A stretch of DNA of 24,516 bases from a virus. Shown piece by piece: positions 15,016 to 22,220 of this stretch. The position numbers and the translations under genes are program-made. The notes under the pieces were generated by a model that was not told the DNA's origin, made no database searches, and worked only from the letters and a program-made list of their open reading frames with translations. Numbering within the stretch: the first letter of the stretch is position 1; each line of letters starts with the position of its first letter. Where the stretch lies: positions 1-24,516 of IMG/VR virus record IMGVR_UViG_3300022744_000095; one strand, given 5' to 3'.

Positions 15016-15453
15016 TCAGGCGGCTGGTTTCTTAAACAGGCTGCTGAGCCATCTCTTGAGGCCATGCAGCACCGCCGGTTGTGCCGTCGCTTCCGGATCA
15101 ACTGCCTGCTGGAAGTCTTCGACGGTCACGATTTCCTTGCTCTCACGGCTGGCGCTGCCATCGGCTTTCGCTGCCTTCTTGAGCGCTGCGCTCAGGCTGT
15201 CGAGGGCCGCGATCTCGGCGGGGTAGTCATAGGACACGCTCTCTCCGAGGGAGATCACGGCAGCGGGCACCTTGATCAGCTTGTGCGTCTGTATGAGCGC
15301 CAGCATGGAGGCTTCGAGGTTCTTCTTGATGTCAGCAGCGGCTTTCGCCGCGCGGCTGGCAGTCAGCCAGGCCTCCACAAGGGCGGCTGCTTCAGGAGAG
15401 AGCGGAGTCAAGTCTTCGGCAAGGGGAGCGGTAATTTTGGGTTTGGCGGGCAT
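15016..15453 (-). CDS. Early phage protein with helical C-terminus, unknown
   Basis: From ATG 15453 this gives 145 residues. A Pro/Lys N-terminus (MPAKPKITAPL) leads into an Ala/Lys/Glu-rich helical region (LVEAWLTASRAAKAAADIKKNLEASML in residues 20-50), a short segment SYDYPAEIAALDSLSAALKKAAK, and a helix ending SLFKKPAA. A TATAAT-like sequence lies 3 bases before the ATG but I see no matching -35, so I do not call a promoter. The function is unknown. Confidence 0.55.
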   Translation of the reverse strand: MPAKPKITAPLAEDLTPLSPEAAALVEAWLTASRAAKAAADIKKNLEASMLALIQTHKLIKVPAAVISLGESVSYDYPAEIAALDSLSAALKKAAKADGSASRESKEIVTVEDFQQAVDPEATAQPAVLHGLKRWLSSLFKKPAA

Positions 15454-15457
15454 GGTA

Positions 15458-15610
15458 TTATAATAGGTGGGGTTGTTCGGGGGATATAGTGTCGCAAAAT
15501 CGGGTGTATCGGCGGCTGATGCGAAACACATACTGGCTACGGCATTTTTGCTCGAATAACCTCTTCAGCACATTGGACGGCAGATAAAAAAGAAAGCCCA
15601 GTTCGTTCAT
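15458..15610 (-). CDS. Small ORF of 50 residues, translationally coupled
   Basis: An ATG at 15610 overlaps the stop of the upstream gene by 4 bases (ATGA at 15610-15607), the junction type used throughout this arm. The frame runs 50 codons to TAA at 15460-15458, five bases before the next start. The peptide begins MNELGFLFYLPSNVLKRLF and continues with a basic, Arg- and Tyr-rich C-terminus (SQYVFRISRRYTRF). It fills what would otherwise be the largest gap in this part of the arm. Evidence is the coupling and the spacing; there is no homology. Confidence 0.5.
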   Translation of the reverse strand: MNELGFLFYLPSNVLKRLFEQKCRSQYVFRISRRYTRFCDTISPEQPHLL

Positions 15611-16254
15611 ACCAAGCCCTCCCCGTTAGTGTCGCTAAACAGCAGGTTCGCGATGGGCACAGCCCCGGCAACGCTCAGATCCTCCGGGGAGTCCCACACG
15701 AGAATGCCTTCATCGCTGATCTGCACGAGTCTGCGGCCCTGAATCACCAGCTCGGCATAGTCGGGGCCGCTACCGCCGGGCACATTGCGGAAGGCCCAGA
15801 CGGGCTGGAGCTTCCAGGCATTGCGGGGGGTGGCACATTCCGGCGCAAGGCTGGGCAGGGGCGCTTGGATAGCCAGCTCCCCCCGGGCATCGTCCACATA
15901 AATGCGTGTCGCCTTGATGGCGAGCTTGTGGCCATTGCGCAACTCCAGGAAGGCCATCGGCCAGCAGCCTGGGTTATAGTCATAGCGCATCGCCGCCACC
16001 ACCGGCTCCCAAGAAGGCAGCGGAAGGGCCAGCCAGGCATCGTAAAAGTCGCGAGGCACGGGCACCTTCAGCGGCTCGCGAAAATCGAACAGCGGACGCG
16101 GCCTGTTGAAAACGTATTCTGGGGCGATTTGCGGGGGGGGTGCCCCGTTTTGGCTGTATCCACCCTCGGAATCGCTTCCGGCGCGTTCTACCCCCTCCGC
16201 GGCATTCCGCGGCGGGGTTTTTTTGGCCTGATCCGGCATCAAAAAAGCACTCAT
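15607..16254 (-). CDS. Early phage protein, unknown
   Basis: This 215-residue protein has a disordered, Ser/Glu/Gly/Pro-rich N-terminus to about residue 45, including PPPQ encoded by an 8-G tract (plus strand 16133-16140) that could slip. The rest looks beta-rich with an aromatic core (RDFYDAWLALPLPSWEPVV; YDYNPGCWPMAFLEL), a strand pair LAIKATRIYVDD and a C-terminal GPDYAELVIQGRRLVQISD. It lies directly after ATPase B. The function is unknown. Confidence 0.55.
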   Translation of the reverse strand: MSAFLMPDQAKKTPPRNAAEGVERAGSDSEGGYSQNGAPPPQIAPEYVFNRPRPLFDFREPLKVPVPRDFYDAWLALPLPSWEPVVAAMRYDYNPGCWPMAFLELRNGHKLAIKATRIYVDDARGELAIQAPLPSLAPECATPRNAWKLQPVWAFRNVPGGSGPDYAELVIQGRRLVQISDEGILVWDSPEDLSVAGAVPIANLLFSDTNGEGLV

Positions 16255-16279
16255 AGTAAAAATGGGCGGTTTTTAGGGG

Positions 16280-17359
16280 TTAGGCGGCCTGCGGATAGGG
16301 GGCGTCAGGCCCCTGTGCCGGGAGGGTGGAATGGAGCCGCTTGGAGAGGCCGGCAGTGTTCTTGAGCACCGCTGCTACGGCTGCGGTGATTTCGGCGGGA
16401 GCCGCGGTCTCTTCTTTGCCGCGCACTTGCGCCTGCATGGCGGCGGCTTTGGCTACCTTGCGCACGAAGGCCCACAGGCCGTGTTCCCGGGCGTGCAGCA
16501 CCACCGCCGCAAAGGCCGCATCCCATTGCTCTGACCCCGGCTGCTTTTCCGTGGGCGGCTTAAGGCTCAGCCGTTGGGCCAAATACCGCTCCACGTTCTC
16601 GGCATCCGGCGCTGGCAGGGCAAGACGAAGATCCATACGGTTGTGGATAATCTGCCGCAGGATGGCCCAGCTCTTCGCCTGCACTTGCGTCCAGACGCTG
16701 GACGCCGCGGCCAGTGCCACCCAGCCCGGAGTATGATTGATGATGCCCTTCACGAGGTTATGTACATCGGCACCGGCTTCGTGATATTCATCTATGAGCA
16801 AGAGAACGGGCCGGGCCTTCAGGCGGCTGTAGATCATCGTGAGGCGGTCTCCGGCACTTACCGGCATATCCTCCTCCGTAATGCCCAGCGCCGTCAGGAT
16901 AGCCCCCGCCGCGCCCCGCAGCGTCTGCCAGCGGGGATCAGCCGCCACATAGACCGCGCCATCTATCTTGAGGGCCGCATAGCGCAGGCCCTCTGTCTTG
17001 CCTCCGCCGCCTTCGCTTTCGATCAGGAGAACGCGGTCGTTATTCGTATTGAGCTTGATACTCTGGCAGGCCTCCAGAATGGCGGCAGTGGGGGCGAGAT
17101 CGGCGAGGATGTCCTCTTTGTTCACCCTCAGGTCAAAGCGGTCGCACTCCACTCGCGCGGCTTCATACCTCGCAAGGTGGTTCTCGGCTTTCAGCTCCGT
17201 GAAATCCTGCGCAAGGATGCGTGCGAAGGTCTTATCGTTGATGCCGCTGATGTTGCGGCAGAGCTGGTTGCGGCTCCATCCCCGGGCTTTGCGCCAGCGT
17301 TCAATATCATGAGCCAGTTCGGCCAGACGGCTCTCCGGGTTCGCAGTAGATGCACTCAT
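16280..17359 (-). CDS. MuB-like AAA+ ATPase (transposition target protein)
   Basis: From ATG 17359, with a good Shine-Dalgarno (GGGAGGA), this gives 359 residues. Residues about 10-60 form an N-terminal HTH (LAHDIERWRKARGWSRNQLCR), as in MuB. The ATPase core has Walker A ESEGGGGKTEG at 114-124 and Walker B VLLLIDEYHEA at 185-195, followed by a sensor-like ASSVWT segment and a C-terminal helical domain. MuB forms ATP-dependent filaments on DNA, picks targets and stimulates MuA. The gene lies two genes after the transposase, whereas Mu has B directly after A, so two genes are inserted here. Confidence 0.85.
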   Translation of the reverse strand: MSASTANPESRLAELAHDIERWRKARGWSRNQLCRNISGINDKTFARILAQDFTELKAENHLARYEAARVECDRFDLRVNKEDILADLAPTAAILEACQSIKLNTNNDRVLLIESEGGGGKTEGLRYAALKIDGAVYVAADPRWQTLRGAAGAILTALGITEEDMPVSAGDRLTMIYSRLKARPVLLLIDEYHEAGADVHNLVKGIINHTPGWVALAAASSVWTQVQAKSWAILRQIIHNRMDLRLALPAPDAENVERYLAQRLSLKPPTEKQPGSEQWDAAFAAVVLHAREHGLWAFVRKVAKAAAMQAQVRGKEETAAPAEITAAVAAVLKNTAGLSKRLHSTLPAQGPDAPYPQAA

Positions 17360-17381
17360 ATTGGGTTCCTCCCGAGAATGG

Positions 17382-18281
17382 TTAGGCTTTGAGTTTGAGT
17401 AAGTATTTCCCGAAGTAGTCACGGACAGACTTGCCGGGCATCGGGCGGTTCCAAAACGTGCCGCTGCACACCTCGCAGTTACAGGCGACTTCAAAATCCA
17501 GCCCCCATGTGTCTATGAGTTCCGCCAATTTTTTCTGCGTCAACTCTCCCCCGGCCTGACGCATGGCCGCCGCCTTCATGTCTCCGGGGATCAGGCGAAT
17601 CTCCGCGTTCCGGTCTCGGAAACGGACGGTATCCGATGCCTTCACTCGTCCTCGCTCCCAATCCGCTTCCCGCGGATTCGGCCCGGCAAGCCGACCCGAC
17701 TTGCAGGGCGTGCAATTACACCGCCACTGGTATGGCAGAGCATTGGCGTCAATATAGGCGGCCAGTTCCTCCTGAGTCATCTCACCGGGATCTTTCTCCG
17801 CGGCCTCCGCGGCCTCCTGTTTCAATAGCGCCATGCCCACGTAGCGCAGCCTGCCTGTTGCCGGGCCGGGGCCGTAGATGTGCACTTCCGCCGTTTCCGG
17901 CGCGCTCTGGTAGAACCGGGCGATCCCGTTGCACTCGGAGGGCATATCGTCCGGAGGAAGGATCAACATCCAAGTGCGCCGCTGTCCATCCATCTCTCGC
18001 TCGAACTGTCCTGACTTGAGGTGTACCATCACGACTTCGGGAGTTGAGAGCAATGCCGTCTTAACCTTAGCCTTCTGCGCAGCACCTCCCCCCGGAGGCT
18101 TAGGCGGCGTAACGCCCGGCTTCCTCTCAAAAGACAGCGTCGTTTTACGCACCGTGGTGGTGGTGTGCTGGGTAAAGATCAGGCGGGCGGGCGGCTGGCC
18201 TTCAGTCGGGGCCGGGATGGGCTCAATGGGAGGCAGGGCGGCGACAGTGTTTCCAAAGAGGAATGCGGATACGTTATTCAT
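17382..18281 (-). CDS. Protein with duplicated CxCxxC domain between A and B, unknown
   Basis: This 299-residue protein has a Pro/Thr-rich N-terminus, an acidic middle and two similar modules in its C-terminal half. Each module is a short helix followed by a cysteine cluster: MTQEELAAYIDANAL ending C188-x-C190-x2-C193, and LTQKKLAELIDTWGL ending C267-x-C269-x2-C272, spaced by 79 residues. The duplicated LTQ..LA..ID..(G)L helix plus CxCxxC suggests paired metal (Zn) or redox clusters. It lies between transposase A and ATPase B, so a role in transposition or early regulation is plausible but not shown. A 12-base leader precedes its ATG. Confidence 0.65.
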   Translation of the reverse strand: MNNVSAFLFGNTVAALPPIEPIPAPTEGQPPARLIFTQHTTTTVRKTTLSFERKPGVTPPKPPGGGAAQKAKVKTALLSTPEVVMVHLKSGQFEREMDGQRRTWMLILPPDDMPSECNGIARFYQSAPETAEVHIYGPGPATGRLRYVGMALLKQEAAEAAEKDPGEMTQEELAAYIDANALPYQWRCNCTPCKSGRLAGPNPREADWERGRVKASDTVRFRDRNAEIRLIPGDMKAAAMRQAGGELTQKKLAELIDTWGLDFEVACNCEVCSGTFWNRPMPGKSVRDYFGKYLLKLKA

Positions 18282-18295
18282 GGTTCGCTGGGTAT
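18282..18295 (-). promoter_or_regulatory. Shared 12-base leader upstream of the CxCxxC gene
   Basis: On the minus strand ATACCCAGCGAA ends two bases before the ATG at 18281. The identical 12 bases precede the ATG at 18557. It takes the place of the Shine-Dalgarno but has no GGAGG. It could be a translational regulatory site. Confidence 0.4.
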
Positions 18296-18311
18296 GTTGG
18301 TTTTGGTGGAA

Positions 18312-18557
18312 TCAGGACTGAAGGATTGAGATCAGGCCGGTGAGCATGGCGCAGTAGAAGAATTGCTGAGCCTCGGGCGACGCGGCCCCGATGGCTTCGA
18401 ATGCGCCCGCAAAGGCTTCGGCCGGATGATCCTGCACATCCGAAGCCGCATAGGCCGCCCGGGTGATTATTTTGCCTGGCGCATTGCCAGAGGCCTCATT
18501 GGAGATCATCGCGTTGATCATCTCGCTGAGTTCGGTGAGGTGTTGTTTTGGGTTCAT
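18312..18557 (-). CDS. Small early protein between transposase and CxCxxC gene, unknown
   Basis: This 81-residue, mostly helical protein (HLTELSEMINAMI near the start; FEAIGAASPEAQQFFYCAML near the end) lies directly after transposase A. It ends 30 bases before the next gene and has the same ATACCCAGCGAA leader as that gene. There is no membrane segment apart from a mildly hydrophobic C-terminal helix. I do not recognise it. Confidence 0.55.
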   Translation of the reverse strand: MNPKQHLTELSEMINAMISNEASGNAPGKIITRAAYAASDVQDHPAEAFAGAFEAIGAASPEAQQFFYCAMLTGLISILQS

Positions 18558-18571
18558 GTTTCGCTGGGTAT
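18558..18571 (-). promoter_or_regulatory. Shared 12-base leader upstream of the 81-residue gene
   Basis: Second copy of ATACCCAGCGAA, again two bases before an ATG (18557), just after the transposase stop at 18579. The two copies differ outside this block. Confidence 0.4.
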
Positions 18572-18578
18572 TTTGTTG

Positions 18579-20429
18579 TTAGGTCGCTGCCAGTTGTTTG
18601 GAGTCCTCCGCCATGCGGGCAGCGAGCGCGCGGCGGTGGAGAGTGACGAGGTCGGGGGCTGGAGCCGAGGCCGGGGCGCGGCGCGGGGCCGGGGTTTCCG
18701 CGGGCTCTTCGCGGGCCGGTTGCGGGGCGGTTGCGGCGTCTTCGCGCGGGACCATCGGCCCGGCGTGATGGGCGCGCCCGGCGGCGTCGGTGAAGCGACT
18801 GCGCCGCGAGAGACTGGCAGCCGCGCCCTGCGGAAAGACGGCGCGGAACTCGCTGCGCAGGGCGGCGGCGGCCATGCGCTGGGGATCGTAGTCGGAAGCG
18901 ACGGCACTGAGGTTCTCTTGAGGCACATCGGCCCAGTGGGCGGCGAGGCCCAGCGGCTCCAGCAGGCGGAAGCCCTCGCGGTTCACCCGGCGGCCATGCT
19001 CCACACTGCGACCTTCCTTCAGCTCTGCATTGAAAAGGTGGCAGCCAGCGCCCGGATTCGCCGGATCGAACGCGGCAAACACTCGATGCCCATAGTCCAG
19101 CGTGGGCAAGCCCGGCGTACCATGCACGAGGAACCGGAAACTCACCGGCCAATGCTCGACTTTGCATTCATACACGCCATTCCTCACCGCCCCGGCGGCC
19201 TTCACCGGGAGCAGCCTCCATGCTTCCGACGGGGGCACCGCCCGGCGCTGAGGCGCGCCCCATGCCTCGGCGGGCGTCGTGGGCACATTGCCCAGCGCGC
19301 GGCGCGTTTGTGGCGTGGCGTGGTACTCCGCAATCGCCTCGGCATGGGCATTCTGCGCCTCGACCATCGTCCAGAACTTGCGCAGGGCCTCTGCGTTGCC
19401 TTCGATGGCCTGGCGATAGAGCCGCGCCGTGTAGAAGAACTCGCCGCGCACATTGCCCAGCCCGGTGAATCGCGCCCGGCAGAGCTGCTGATAGAGCTTA
19501 AATGCACCCTCGATCTCGCTCTTGCCCCGAGGGCTGAATTTCTGGCGGCAGCGGAAGAGCACGCCGTCGAGCGCGCCGAACACCATGTCCGCAGGCAGCA
19601 TCCACGACGGCTTGGGCTTGAGGCCGTAGAGGTAATTGTTATCCCACACGCCCCGCTCGAATCTCCACATGAGCGGCAGCCCGGCGGTGGCGATCACATC
19701 GCGCACATGACTGGCGATGTCCTCGACCCGGTAGGCATCCTTGCGGCGGCCAATGAGCGTCTCGCCTAACACCGCATGGCTGTAGAGGTCGCAGGTAATG
19801 AGCGCCTGTCTGCCAACGCTCTCCCTGCCCTGCGCAGCATCCCAGTAACGGAACGGCTCGTTGTGGCTCATGTCATCGGAGCTGAAGATGTGGCCGGCAG
19901 CGACATGATGCATCTCGCCGTCTTCATCCACCCAGATCATGGCGCGCCGGGCGCTGGCCTTTACGGTCAGCGGGGCATGGCCGCCGTTGAGTGCCGTGCT
20001 GATGTTCCGGCTCACCTGCATCGCGCGACGCACGGTGATGGGGTAGCTGCGCTTCCCGCTCACAAGGATGCGGCGCAGTCCCTCTATCGTCTCTGGCCTC
20101 GCCGGGGCCAGCTCTGGATGGAGCCGCTGCGCTACCGGGGCGGCGCTGTCATCCAGCCATGCCTTGAGCCCGGACTCCTGATTCTTCTTGAGCGCGCACC
20201 ATGCGGTGAGTCCGCTGGCTTCCTCCTGAGTTAGCTCCAATGCCGCCGGGCGGCCTGTGCTCTTGCCATCATGCAGCGCCGCCAGTCCGCCCGTGCTCTC
20301 CTTTGCGGCCCAGCGGTAATACGTGCCCCGCGGCACGCCATGCCGCAGGCAGCATTCCTGAGCGTCTCCGCCCGCCGCGATGCACGCGCGGATCAATTCG
20401 AGTTTCTGAGCTTTCTGCACGGCGGTCAT
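18579..20429 (-). CDS. MuA-like DDE transposase
   Basis: This 616-residue protein catalyses phage transposition. The N-terminal 45 residues look like an HTH (CCLRHGVPRGTYYRWAAK). The rve-type core shows the catalytic pattern: D185/D186 in FSSDDMSHNEP, a conserved ALITCDLYSHAVLG strand, D263 in RFERGVWDNN and E307 in KSEIEGAF. Spacing (about 77 and 44) is close to that of MuA. A beta-barrel-like domain follows (GVYECKVEHWPVSFRFLV through GAGCHLFNA) and a Pro/Ala-rich, basic C-terminus (ALHRR-like helix) matches the domain III/MuB-contact region. MuA is 663 residues. Clear identification; the end-binding sites were not found in the window. Confidence 0.9.
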   Translation of the reverse strand: MTAVQKAQKLELIRACIAAGGDAQECCLRHGVPRGTYYRWAAKESTGGLAALHDGKSTGRPAALELTQEEASGLTAWCALKKNQESGLKAWLDDSAAPVAQRLHPELAPARPETIEGLRRILVSGKRSYPITVRRAMQVSRNISTALNGGHAPLTVKASARRAMIWVDEDGEMHHVAAGHIFSSDDMSHNEPFRYWDAAQGRESVGRQALITCDLYSHAVLGETLIGRRKDAYRVEDIASHVRDVIATAGLPLMWRFERGVWDNNYLYGLKPKPSWMLPADMVFGALDGVLFRCRQKFSPRGKSEIEGAFKLYQQLCRARFTGLGNVRGEFFYTARLYRQAIEGNAEALRKFWTMVEAQNAHAEAIAEYHATPQTRRALGNVPTTPAEAWGAPQRRAVPPSEAWRLLPVKAAGAVRNGVYECKVEHWPVSFRFLVHGTPGLPTLDYGHRVFAAFDPANPGAGCHLFNAELKEGRSVEHGRRVNREGFRLLEPLGLAAHWADVPQENLSAVASDYDPQRMAAAALRSEFRAVFPQGAAASLSRRSRFTDAAGRAHHAGPMVPREDAATAPQPAREEPAETPAPRRAPASAPAPDLVTLHRRALAARMAEDSKQLAAT

Positions 20430-20438
20430 TTTCCGGGG

Positions 20439-21263
20439 TTAGAGGCTTTTGATGACGGACTCGAAGAAGGCGCGGGCTCCGTTGTCGGCGCCAAGCCATT
20501 CAATCCACGCCCCCTGTGCCAGCTCCTGTTGCTCGGGCGTCCACTGCGGCAGTTCTTTGAACTGCGTCTTAAAGGTGCCGAGCGTTTTGGTGAAGCCCGT
20601 CAGGCTGGAGGCCGGGCGCTTCGGCGGCGGGGCATTCTCTGACTTCGGGCTGCCAGCCAGCCCGGCGATCACTCCGCCAAGCCCGCAGCCCGCGGCAATC
20701 TGCGCCTCCACGGCGGCTCGCGCCTTCTTTGACTTCGCCACCAGCTTATACAGCTTGCAGGCCTGATCTATGCTGTCTGCCGATACGCCTACTTGCGCGG
20801 CCAGAGCGGTGCGGGTTAGGCATTCCGATTTATCGGAATCCCCCCCCGGGCGGCTCTCCACCACTTCCGGCGTGACACACACCGCCAGCCATGCGATCTG
20901 CCCCTTGGACTGCCGGCGGCGATGCGCATTCTGACGCAGGATGATCTCGCGGGCCTGACTCTCCGGCACTTCAATCAGCGGAGCCTCTGTGTGCCCGTGT
21001 CTGAGCGCGTAGTGCCGGCGGTGCCGTCCATCACAGATCAGCCAGCGGTCTCCCCGGCGCACTCCATACAGTGCCTCGCGGATGCCATCCTGCCGAATGC
21101 TTTCCTCCAGCGCACTTTCCTCCATTTCCTTTTCTTCCAGCTCTGCCTTATCGGCGTCCCGGTTTTTGCGGAGGTAATCAATGGCATCTTCCAGCATGGC
21201 TGCCTGTTCCAGCAGCGGGTGGATATCGGTCTTTGACAGGGCTATGTTAATTACTTTGTTCAT
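20439..21263 (-). CDS. ParB-like N-terminal domain protein
   Basis: This 274-residue protein has the ParB/Sulfiredoxin fold pattern. A helix with LEESIRQDGIREALYGV (52-68) is followed by DGRHRRHYALRHG (78-90; GRHRR is the box typical of ParB), then REIILRQNAHRRRQSKGQIAW (105-125, minus strand reading continuous), which matches the NxxRRxLs-x-x-Q pattern. An HTH-like segment RTALAAQVGVSADSIDQACKLYK (151-173) follows. ParB-like genes occur ahead of the transposase in some transposable phages. It could bind DNA to silence, segregate or regulate. A perfect 18-bp palindrome lies in its own coding sequence. There is no ParA gene in the window. Confidence 0.8.
   Translation of the reverse strand: MNKVINIALSKTDIHPLLEQAAMLEDAIDYLRKNRDADKAELEEKEMEESALEESIRQDGIREALYGVRRGDRWLICDGRHRRHYALRHGHTEAPLIEVPESQAREIILRQNAHRRRQSKGQIAWLAVCVTPEVVESRPGGDSDKSECLTRTALAAQVGVSADSIDQACKLYKLVAKSKKARAAVEAQIAAGCGLGGVIAGLAGSPKSENAPPPKRPASSLTGFTKTLGTFKTQFKELPQWTPEQQELAQGAWIEWLGADNGARAFFESVIKSL
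20822..20839. repeat. 18-bp perfect palindrome inside the ParB-like gene
   Basis: ATTCCGAT-TT-ATCGGAAT has perfect 8-base arms around a TT. It is followed by an 8-C/GGG tract (20840-20850). The length and symmetry fit a dimeric DNA-binding site. A parS-like site for the ParB protein or an operator/transposition enhancer are possibilities. Confidence 0.55.
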
Positions 21264-21274
21264 TCGTCGAATGG

Positions 21275-21577
21275 TTAGGTTGCAGGTTGTGTTTTCACTT
21301 TGCGGGGGCGGGCGGCGGCAGCCTCCTTGCGGGCCTTGCGCAGTGCCCAGCGGGCAAGCGCCAGACGGCTCTTCAGGTTGCGCACCTGCGCACGGCGCGC
21401 GTCCAGCTCAGTGGTATGCAGCTCTCTGGTGAAGGCCCACGTCTCTATGTGGTCCCCGGACACATACAGAGTCCGTAGCACCTTGTGCATGCCGCCGCCG
21501 GCATCTGTAACATAGGTGCTTGGGTACACCACATCCGAATCCACATGCCACAGTTGTTGACCGGTGGTGAAGCTCAT
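21275..21577 (-). CDS. Small early protein, unknown
   Basis: This 100-residue protein begins MSFTTGQQLWHVDSDVVYP (N-terminal strands: YVTDAGGGMHKVLRTLYVSG) and ends in a basic Ala/Arg/Lys helix with coiled-coil character (RAQVRNLKSRLALARWALRKARKE is part), so it may bind nucleic acid. Its ATG overlaps the upstream stop by ATGA (21577-21574). It lies 11 bases before the ParB-like gene. No family is recognised. Confidence 0.6.
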   Translation of the reverse strand: MSFTTGQQLWHVDSDVVYPSTYVTDAGGGMHKVLRTLYVSGDHIETWAFTRELHTTELDARRAQVRNLKSRLALARWALRKARKEAAAARPRKVKTQPAT

Positions 21578-21930
21578 GACCGCGCTCCTTTCTGTTTGGA
21601 TTTAGTTGCACGGCGGGGGTTGCAGCGGCGGGGGGCGGCGATGCCAAACTTTCTGCGAAGCTTTGTCATCTCGGCATGCAGCCGCATGAATTCGCTGCGC
21701 AGCATTTCCGGCGCCATTGGCGATTCCGCATCTTCAGCTATGTGCGCACTGAGCCGACCTTCTATCAGAGCCAGCAGTATGGCTGTTTCATAAGTCGGAC
21801 GTGTGGTGTGCCATTCGAGGAATGAAATCGCCGCCCCGGACAGCGCCGGGCGCGGAAGGCTTTTCAGCAGTTCCGCGGCTAGACCCGCTTGGAGGCTGTG
21901 CTTTAACAGAATGTTGGATGTTGTGTTCAT
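21574..21930 (-). CDS. Small early protein, unknown
   Basis: From ATG 21930 this gives 118 residues: MNTTSNILLKHSLQAGLAAELL (helical), a central segment with LSGAAISFLEWHTTRPTYETAILLALIEG, and a strongly basic C-terminus (RRCNPRRATKSKQKG) that probably binds nucleic acid. Its stop couples to the next gene. It lies 29 bases after the Ner-like gene, so it is first or second in the early transcript. The function is not recognised. Confidence 0.6.
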   Translation of the reverse strand: MNTTSNILLKHSLQAGLAAELLKSLPRPALSGAAISFLEWHTTRPTYETAILLALIEGRLSAHIAEDAESPMAPEMLRSEFMRLHAEMTKLRRKFGIAAPRRCNPRRATKSKQKGARS

Positions 21931-21959
21931 GCGTTGCGAAACTCGAAGGCAAAAAAAGA

Positions 21960-22157
21960 CTAACCAACTTTGCTCAGGTGGCGAGCCTTCCACTCATTGA
22001 GCGCGGCCAATGCTGACGGGCTCTGGCGCTTCCCTCTCGCCAGCTGACTAATATAACTGCGTGAAAGTCCAAGGTCCGACGCTGCAAACTTTTGCCAGCT
22101 TGGAGCCGGACCGGGCGGGCGTCGGAGGTGAATAAACTTCTTGCGCAAACGTTTCAT
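21960..22157 (-). CDS. Ner/Cro-like HTH regulator, first early gene
   Basis: From ATG 22157 this gives 65 residues. A short HTH_3-like fold is visible: WQKFAASDLGLSRSYISQLARGKRQSPSALAALNEW, with helix 2 SRSYISQLARG the likely recognition helix. It is divergent from the repressor gene across a 63-base region. Ner in Mu holds this exact position and represses the early and repressor promoters. The upstream frame continues to 22406 but that extension overlaps the divergent repressor gene and is unlikely to be used. Confidence 0.75.
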   Translation of the reverse strand: MKRLRKKFIHLRRPPGPAPSWQKFAASDLGLSRSYISQLARGKRQSPSALAALNEWKARHLSKVG

Positions 22158-22220
22158 TTGGTTTCGTATCTTGTGGACCCACCTTGGCACACAACCTTTC
22201 ACAACGCAAGAACAATTTTT
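22158..22220. promoter_or_regulatory. Divergent operator/promoter region between Ner-like and repressor genes
   Basis: This 63-base gap separates the two HTH genes. CACAA appears at 22190-22194 and 22200-22204, 10 bases apart (one turn of DNA), and its complement TTGTG at 22171-22175. These are candidate operator half-sites for one of the HTH proteins. For the minus direction a weak pair is visible: TTGTGT with GATACG 18 bases later. Neither a -10 nor -35 is strong on either strand, which is usual for a repressed phage switch. The repressor start has an AAGAAC-rich upstream region and no clear Shine-Dalgarno. Confidence 0.5.

Noticed and set aside
15457-15462. TATAAT hexamer before the 145-residue gene
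   Set aside because: No -35 at the right distance, and it overlaps the stop of the 50-residue ORF; probably part of coding sequence.
18363-19769. 468-residue plus-strand open frame opposite the transposase
   Set aside because: It is the antisense shadow of a GC-rich gene, which often stays open in one reverse frame; the DDE transposase on the minus strand is the better explanation.
22092-22220. Longer start for the repressor (in-frame ATG at 22092)
   Set aside because: It would run across the divergent Ner-like gene and the operator region; ATG 22221 gives a compact HTH start.
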